NCBI GenBank assembly: GCA_030152675.1
Contig: JASLIY010000006.1
Span: 1-10,292, forward strand
DNA length: 10,292 nt
From: Acinetobacter sp.
Lineage (GTDB): Bacteria > Pseudomonadota > Gammaproteobacteria > Pseudomonadales > Moraxellaceae
Direction of reading: 5' to 3'
This document shows, piece after piece, positions 6,803 to 10,292 of the stretch. The notes under the pieces are model-generated. The model was given only the letters and a program-made list of their open reading frames with translations, did not search any database and had not been told where the DNA came from. Both the position numbers and the translations under genes were made by a program. Numbering within the stretch: the first letter of the stretch is position 1; each line of letters opens with the position of its first letter.

Positions 6803-8201
6803 CCAGTAAATGTTTTTCATGTGCGATCAAATTCAGTAAACGCTCAGATATCTCAAAAGAGCCGTGTTTAAACAAGGCGCGAATCTGGATCGGCTCTACA
6901 CTTCGGGCCAGATGGGCTGGCATTTCTGTACAGGAGATTTCAAAAATCAAGCACTCTACTTGAAACTCCCCATCTTGATCACGTAAGCACAATGCCAAAT
7001 CTCGCGGATGTTTCCGCACAAAGGGATGTAACTCAAGATCTTCTAAGTGCAAGCACACCCCAAAGTAATTGATATCCTGCACGCGTACAGCAACCTCAAC
7101 ATCGGTCTCAGCATGGCGTAAGCAAGTCCGATCCTCAGATAGAGCAATACGTGCTTCGCCACGTCGCTCTAAGTTTTGCAGTTGTTCACGGTTCAGCGCA
7201 ATAATCCCTTCAACCTTGTCGATCGGTTCACATTTGAGAAAAGTGGTAAACAGGTTCATGGTTTCTTTGCGCCGTTGCAGTTGTGGCAAATGATCGGCAT
7301 CCGCAATCATGGCAAACTGCATATCAGGACACTGTAAGGCAAAGTTGGCATTTTCAAATGGCAGGGTGAAACTATCGTATTGACCACAGGACACCAAGGT
7401 CTTACAACGCGGCACCGGCACGTGTGATAGACGCAACAAGCGGTTGCAATTGATTTCATAACGATGCTGTTCCATATTGCCAAAGCCTGACATCTGTTGA
7501 AAAAACAAACGTCGTGCCGTCGGTGACATCCGGGTTTTATCTAGCTTGGCGTGATTGATCAAATACAAGATCACCGCCTGACCAAACTCCTGCATACGCT
7601 GCTCTTGCATCAACAGCAGAGACTCCTCAAGTAGCATGCGCCAACTTTTACGGGTCTCTTGCATCACCCCCATCAAGATCATACGATCCAGCAGTTCTGG
7701 ACGTTGATCCGCAAAACAAGAAGCCACCACAGAGCCTAGAGACAAGCCCATCACTGAGACCTTGTCGATCTGCACCTGATCCAGCCATTCCCCCATCAGT
7801 TCTGACAATGCAGGCAGGGTTAAAGTGGCAGCAGACTCGCCAGTATCGCGGTTATAAATTTGTTGATTGGCGCCCAATGAGGGCAAATCAATCAAAATCA
7901 CTGGACCTTTTTCAAACAGCTGCTCGACACAGTATTTATAGGAGTTGAAGTTTTGAAATGCCCCACCCACGATCACGATCGGGGTATTGGCCCGGGTTTT
8001 CGAGTCTGCGATCGCCATGTACTCGATCTTCCAGCCCCCAATCCAGCTTTCCCGACAAGGCGTCTTAAAACTGCCTTTATGGTAGGTATCAAAAAATGCG
8101 TCTCGATCATTCTGAGCATGTTGTGGGTTGAGATTGGATTGGTTGAGCTCGGAACGATGCTCGTGATTGGGTTGCTGATCCCGTTGAAAAATGGAATTCA
8201 T
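6759..8201 (-). CDS. Alpha/beta hydrolase (RhlA-like fold) with C-terminal PilZ-like domain
   Basis: The best start is the ATG at 8201, with GGAGG 5 bases before it (8207-8211), giving 480 residues. The frame extends to a TTG at 8237 and has an ATG at 8213, but neither has a comparable ribosome-binding site. Numbered from 8201, residues about 70-325 are an alpha/beta hydrolase: VIVGGAFQNF near 76-85, DLPSLGAN at 105-112, the nucleophile elbow GLSLG with Ser154, the probable acid Asp276 in GQYDS, and His304 in ADADHLP. The NGA-like opening, DLP strand and overall spacing recall RhlA, which makes 3-hydroxyalkanoyloxy-alkanoates, but that is a resemblance by eye. Residues about 343-450 look like PilZ: RRGEAR (RxxxR, Arg347/Arg351), then 25 residues later DINYFG (376-381), matching [D/N]xSxxG with Ser replaced by Asn. 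PilZ domains bind c-di-GMP. There is no signal peptide, so it is probably cytoplasmic. The hydrolase call is firm; PilZ is likely; the substrate is unknown. Confidence 0.82.
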   Translation of the reverse strand: MNSIFQRDQQPNHEHRSELNQSNLNPQHAQNDRDAFFDTYHKGSFKTPCRESWIGGWKIEYMAIADSKTRANTPIVIVGGAFQNFNSYKYCVEQLFEKGPVILIDLPSLGANQQIYNRDTGESAATLTLPALSELMGEWLDQVQIDKVSVMGLSLGSVVASCFADQRPELLDRMILMGVMQETRKSWRMLLEESLLLMQEQRMQEFGQAVILYLINHAKLDKTRMSPTARRLFFQQMSGFGNMEQHRYEINCNRLLRLSHVPVPRCKTLVSCGQYDSFTLPFENANFALQCPDMQFAMIADADHLPQLQRRKETMNLFTTFLKCEPIDKVEGIIALNREQLQNLERRGEARIALSEDRTCLRHAETDVEVAVRVQDINYFGVCLHLEDLELHPFVRKHPRDLALCLRDQDGEFQVECLIFEISCTEMPAHLARSVEPIQIRALFKHGSFEISERLLNLIAHEKHLLAREHSVEVNVLELE

Positions 8202-8242
8202 TTTTGCCTCCATGCTTGCTTTATTGTTTTTTTGCAAGCTCG

Positions 8243-8270
8243 TTTATATCAGTCACTTGTACTTTTTAAA
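8243..8270 (-). promoter_or_regulatory. Candidate sigma-70 promoter for the hydrolase-PilZ gene
   Basis: On the minus strand, TTTAAA (8265-8270) and TATAAA (8243-8248) are 16 bases apart, matching the -35 and -10 consensus at 4 of 6 and 5 of 6. Transcription would begin near 8236, leaving a leader of about 35 bases before the ATG at 8201. That also places the TTG at 8237 at or before the transcript start, which supports 8201 as the real start. Confidence 0.4.
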
Positions 8271-8304
8271 CTGATCACAAACCATGAGGCTAGGTGACAA
8301 TTCA

Positions 8305-8333
8305 TTTATGAAGTATCAAAAAAACCTTATAAT
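8305..8333 (+). promoter_or_regulatory. Candidate promoter for proA
   Basis: A perfect TATAAT (8328-8333) has a weak -35 match, TTTATG (8305-8310), at 17 bases. If used, it would give a long leader of about 210 bases that includes the palindrome at 8413-8424. No better promoter was found closer to proA, so this is tentative. Confidence 0.25.
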
Positions 8334-8551
8334 TTGAATTACAGTCCCATCCTTATGCTTTAAGTTTATACAGATAGTTCACACCACCGCAACGACCGAA
8401 TTGACCGTTCGTCAAATTAATTTGTCAATGATCTGAAAAATCAACTCTCTAAGCACGCCGCACTGTATTTCAAAACAAAGCGTAGATTGTTCAAGTGGCG
8501 ACTGCTACTATCAAGTCACATCAAAAATTTTTAAGTTACTCGATCATCATC

Positions 8552-9832
8552 ATGCAAGAACATATTGAGATAGATTCCATTGAGGAATATATGCACGTCG
8601 TTGGACAAAATGCTCGTCAAGCCTCTGCGCTGTTGGCGAGTGCGTCTACGCATGTAAAAAATAATGCCTTATCCGCGATTTACACCGCACTACAACGCAG
8701 TGAAAGCGAGATATTGGCCGCCAATCAAATCGATATGAGCCAAGGACGCGCACAAAAACTCGATGAGGCGCTACTTGACCGTTTAGAGCTGACCCCGGCA
8801 CGTTTTAAAGGCATGCTGCACGGCCTAAATGATGTCATCAGCTTGACCGACCCGATTGGGGAGATCACAGATTTGGCCTTCCGCCCCAGCGGAATTCAAC
8901 TCGGTAAAATGCGTGTACCGCTCGGTGTGGTCGGCATGATTTATGAGTCGCGTCCCAACGTGACCCTTGAGGCAGCCGCACTGGCACTCAAATCCGGCAA
9001 TGCCATCATCCTACGTGGGGGTTCAGAGGCATTGCAGTCCAATCAAGCCATTGCCAGCGCGATCCAACATGGACTCAAAGCTGCAGGTCTGCCTGAACAC
9101 TGCGTACAAGTCATCAAAACCAAAGACCGTGCTGCGGTTGGACAGTTGATTACCCTCAATCAATTTGTGGATGTGATCGTGCCACGTGGTGGTAAGAGTT
9201 TGATCGAGCGTGTGACCAAAGAAGCCAGTATCCCGGTGATCAAGCATCTTGATGGTAACTGCCATGTCTTTGTTGAAGCACAGGCCGATCTACATAAAGC
9301 CCTCCCGATCGCATTGAATGCCAAAACACATCGTTATGGCGTCTGTAATGCCATGGAAACTTTGCTGGTAGATGAGAAAGTGGCTGAAGCATTCTTACCG
9401 CATATTGCTGATCTTTATGCAGAAAAAAATGTCGAACTCCGAGGCTGTGCTGAAACGCAACGTATCTTGGGTGACCAAGTGATCGCGGCAACTGAAGAAG
9501 ATTGGTATACCGAATACTTAGGCCCAATCTTGGCGATCAAAGTCGTGAGTGGCATGGAAGAAGCGATTCTCCATATCAACCACTATGGCTCGCATCATAC
9601 CGATGCCATTATCACTGAAAACTTTAGTCTTGCCCGTCAGTTCTTGACCCGTGTGGATTCAAGCTCCGTGGTGGTCAATGCATCGACACGTTTTGCAGAT
9701 GGTTTTGAATATGGTCTCGGTGCTGAAATCGGCATCTCGACTGACAAGATCCATGCACGTGGTCCAGTCGGTTTAGAAGGCTTGACCTCACAGAAGTGGA
9801 TCGTATTGGGTGATGGACAAATTCGCCAATAA
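8552..9832 (+). CDS. proA: Gamma-glutamyl phosphate reductase ProA
   Basis: ProA carries out the NADPH-dependent reduction of gamma-glutamyl phosphate to glutamate-5-semialdehyde, the second step of proline synthesis, in the cytoplasm. From the ATG at 8552 the protein has 426 residues; E. coli ProA has 417. It belongs to the aldehyde dehydrogenase superfamily. Clear family blocks are [45 protein letters not shown], the active-site segment [15 protein letters not shown] with the probable catalytic Cys265, [14 protein letters not shown] and [17 protein letters not shown]. The frame is open back to a GTG at 8495, but that N terminus is not conserved in character. ATG 8552 gives [14 protein letters not shown], which I recall resembling other Acinetobacter ProA starts, yet has no ribosome-binding site. 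ATG 8591 has GAGG 5 bases upstream and would give 413 residues, aligning with the E. coli N terminus. proB is not adjacent, so proA is transcribed alone here, ending at the terminator at 9881. Confidence 0.96.
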   Translation: MQEHIEIDSIEEYMHVVGQNARQASALLASASTHVKNNALSAIYTALQRSESEILAANQIDMSQGRAQKLDEALLDRLELTPARFKGMLHGLNDVISLTDPIGEITDLAFRPSGIQLGKMRVPLGVVGMIYESRPNVTLEAAALALKSGNAIILRGGSEALQSNQAIASAIQHGLKAAGLPEHCVQVIKTKDRAAVGQLITLNQFVDVIVPRGGKSLIERVTKEASIPVIKHLDGNCHVFVEAQADLHKALPIALNAKTHRYGVCNAMETLLVDEKVAEAFLPHIADLYAEKNVELRGCAETQRILGDQVIAATEEDWYTEYLGPILAIKVVSGMEEAILHINHYGSHHTDAIITENFSLARQFLTRVDSSSVVVNASTRFADGFEYGLGAEIGISTDKIHARGPVGLEGLTSQKWIVLGDGQIRQ

Positions 9833-9880
9833 GCCACTTAACTTGTCGATCATACCGTTGACGACGATACGCTAAACATG

Positions 9881-9914
9881 AAACTCAGTATTTTTATAAA
9901 TGCTGAGTTTTTTT
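9881..9914 (+). terminator. Rho-independent terminator of proA
   Basis: A 13-bp stem, AAACTCAGTATTT (9881-9893) with AAATGCTGAGTTT (9898-9910), has a 4-base loop and a single G-U wobble. It runs into seven T (9908-9914). It lies about 50 bases after the proA stop. The A-run at the left of the stem means it may also stop transcription from the other side. Confidence 0.9.
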
Positions 9915-10218
9915 ACATTTAGAACAAAAAAAGTGCAGTTCAAATTTGAAGCAGTGCGCAGAAGTTGTTAAATTGGAAGTGTTACATTGTTAATTTTAAC
10001 TGATCAATCCTAGTGATTCATTAGTTATTGGTCGATAGTGCTTAAGTCTAATCACCTAAAGTCTATCTAGGATGAAAAATATTCACATGCTACAACATAA
10101 GTCCTGATCGATATTGCTGCTCTACTTTGTGTTTGTTGTGCGATCAGCCATCACAACAAATAGAGCAAACAGTTGAGCAAGGACGACTCACCACAGCTAA
10201 TAAATTGGGTAATTCAAC
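9915..10218. other. Intergenic region and leader upstream of ackA
   Basis: These 304 bases lie between the proA terminator and ackA and hold the ackA promoter and leader. A possible promoter is TTGGAA followed 17 bases later by TTAACT (about 9975-10003), which is weak. A large interrupted stem-loop is at 10118-10167. Short open stretches (for example ATG at 10072 to TGA at 10105) have no ribosome-binding site at a proper distance and are not called as genes. Confidence 0.5.
10118..10167 (+). promoter_or_regulatory. Interrupted stem-loop in the ackA leader
   Basis: TGCTCTA (10118-10124) pairs with TAGAGCA (10161-10167), and TTTGTTGTG (10132-10140) pairs with CACAACAAA (10152-10160). This gives 16 base pairs with a one-sided 7-base bulge (10125-10131) and an 11-base loop. 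It ends 51 bases before the ackA start and has no T-run, so it is not a simple terminator. It may be an RNA control element, a protein-binding site or a relic of a palindromic repeat. Confidence 0.4.
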
Positions 10219-10292
10219 GTGTCTACTTCAGTACTAGTAATCAATTGCGGTTCTTCTTCTATCAAATATGCGCTTGTCTCTGACCGTCGCGA
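10219..10292 (+). CDS. ackA: Acetate kinase, N-terminal fragment (runs off the window)
   Basis: Only 24 codons are present. The start is a GTG at 10219; an in-frame TAA at 10210-10212 rules out an earlier start in this frame. The translation begins MSTSVLVINCGSSSIKYAL, containing the acetate kinase signature N-C-G-S-S-S-I-K at the N terminus, part of the phosphate-binding first strand of the ASKHA fold. Acetate kinase interconverts acetyl phosphate plus ADP with acetate plus ATP and usually works with phosphotransacetylase (pta), often the next gene, which is outside this window. The ribosome-binding site is poor (GGGT, 8 bases away), which together with GTG suggests modest translation or leader-dependent control. 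Confidence 0.93.
   Translation, partial: MSTSVLVINCGSSSIKYALVSDRR

Larger units (their letters stand above)
8202..8551. other. Divergent intergenic region between the hydrolase gene and proA
   Basis: This 350-base region separates two divergent genes and contains no credible gene. It holds candidate promoters for both (8243-8270 minus; 8305-8333 plus). It also has a perfect 12-bp palindrome CAAATTAATTTG (8413-8424), next to TTGAC-CGTTC-GTCAA (8401-8415), a 5-bp inverted repeat. These could be binding sites for a regulator of proA. I saw no hairpin with a T-run here. Confidence 0.5.

Noticed and set aside
6694..6963. Plus-strand 89-codon ORF containing VDVDVDVD
   Set aside because: Its Val-Asp repeat is only the translation of the GTTGAC array, and the rest runs antisense through the hydrolase gene. 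No ribosome-binding site was seen.
8202..8237. TTG at 8237 or ATG at 8213 as the start of the hydrolase-PilZ gene
   Set aside because: The ATG at 8201 has a strong GGAGG at 5 bases, and the predicted promoter places transcription start near 8236, which leaves no room for a leader at 8237.
8495..8551. GTG at 8495 as the start of ProA
   Set aside because: It would add 19 residues with no resemblance to ProA and has no ribosome-binding site.

Overview
The window looks like a chromosomal segment of a Gammaproteobacterium, most probably Acinetobacter (Moraxellaceae). The main reasons are the ProA protein, which closely matches what I remember of Acinetobacter ProA (including the '-SIEEYM-' N-terminal extension), the AT-rich intergenic DNA, and a giant Bap-type adhesin with a BapA-like N-terminal prefix. 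The genus call rests on recalled family sequences, not on a search.

Layout from left to right. Positions 1-1673 (minus) hold the first 557 codons of a large Bap/BapA-type adhesin whose remainder lies outside the window. Positions 1674-2233 are a very AT-rich gap that carries the adhesin leader and the prc terminator. Positions 2234-4435 (minus) are prc, a periplasmic tail-specific protease. Divergent from it, nagZ (4635-5657, plus) encodes the cytoplasmic beta-N-acetylglucosaminidase of peptidoglycan recycling. It is followed by an LCM/PPM1-like SAM methyltransferase (5773-6672, plus). Convergent to that is an alpha/beta hydrolase with a C-terminal PilZ-like domain (6759-8201, minus). After a 350-base divergent intergenic region come proA (8552-9832, plus; proline biosynthesis) with a strong intrinsic terminator, and the first 24 codons of ackA (10219-10292, plus; acetate kinase).

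Most of the window is ordinary core-genome content: envelope maintenance (prc, nagZ), amino-acid synthesis (proA) and overflow metabolism (ackA). The less ordinary parts concern surface biology. The adhesin has a TAAG tetrapeptide between its prefix domain and first Ig repeat, the kind of site LapG proteases cut in LapA-type adhesins. The hydrolase joins an RhlA-like catalytic fold to what reads as a c-di-GMP-binding PilZ module (RxxxR and DxNxxG). Either could connect to c-di-GMP control of attachment or surfactant production, but both are inferences from motifs.

The convergent junction 6541-6802 is unusually rich in small repeats: an Asn-codon tract, a hexanucleotide array and a perfect 13-bp inverted repeat inside the end of a gene. 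I saw no tRNA, rRNA, CRISPR array, insertion sequence or prophage gene.
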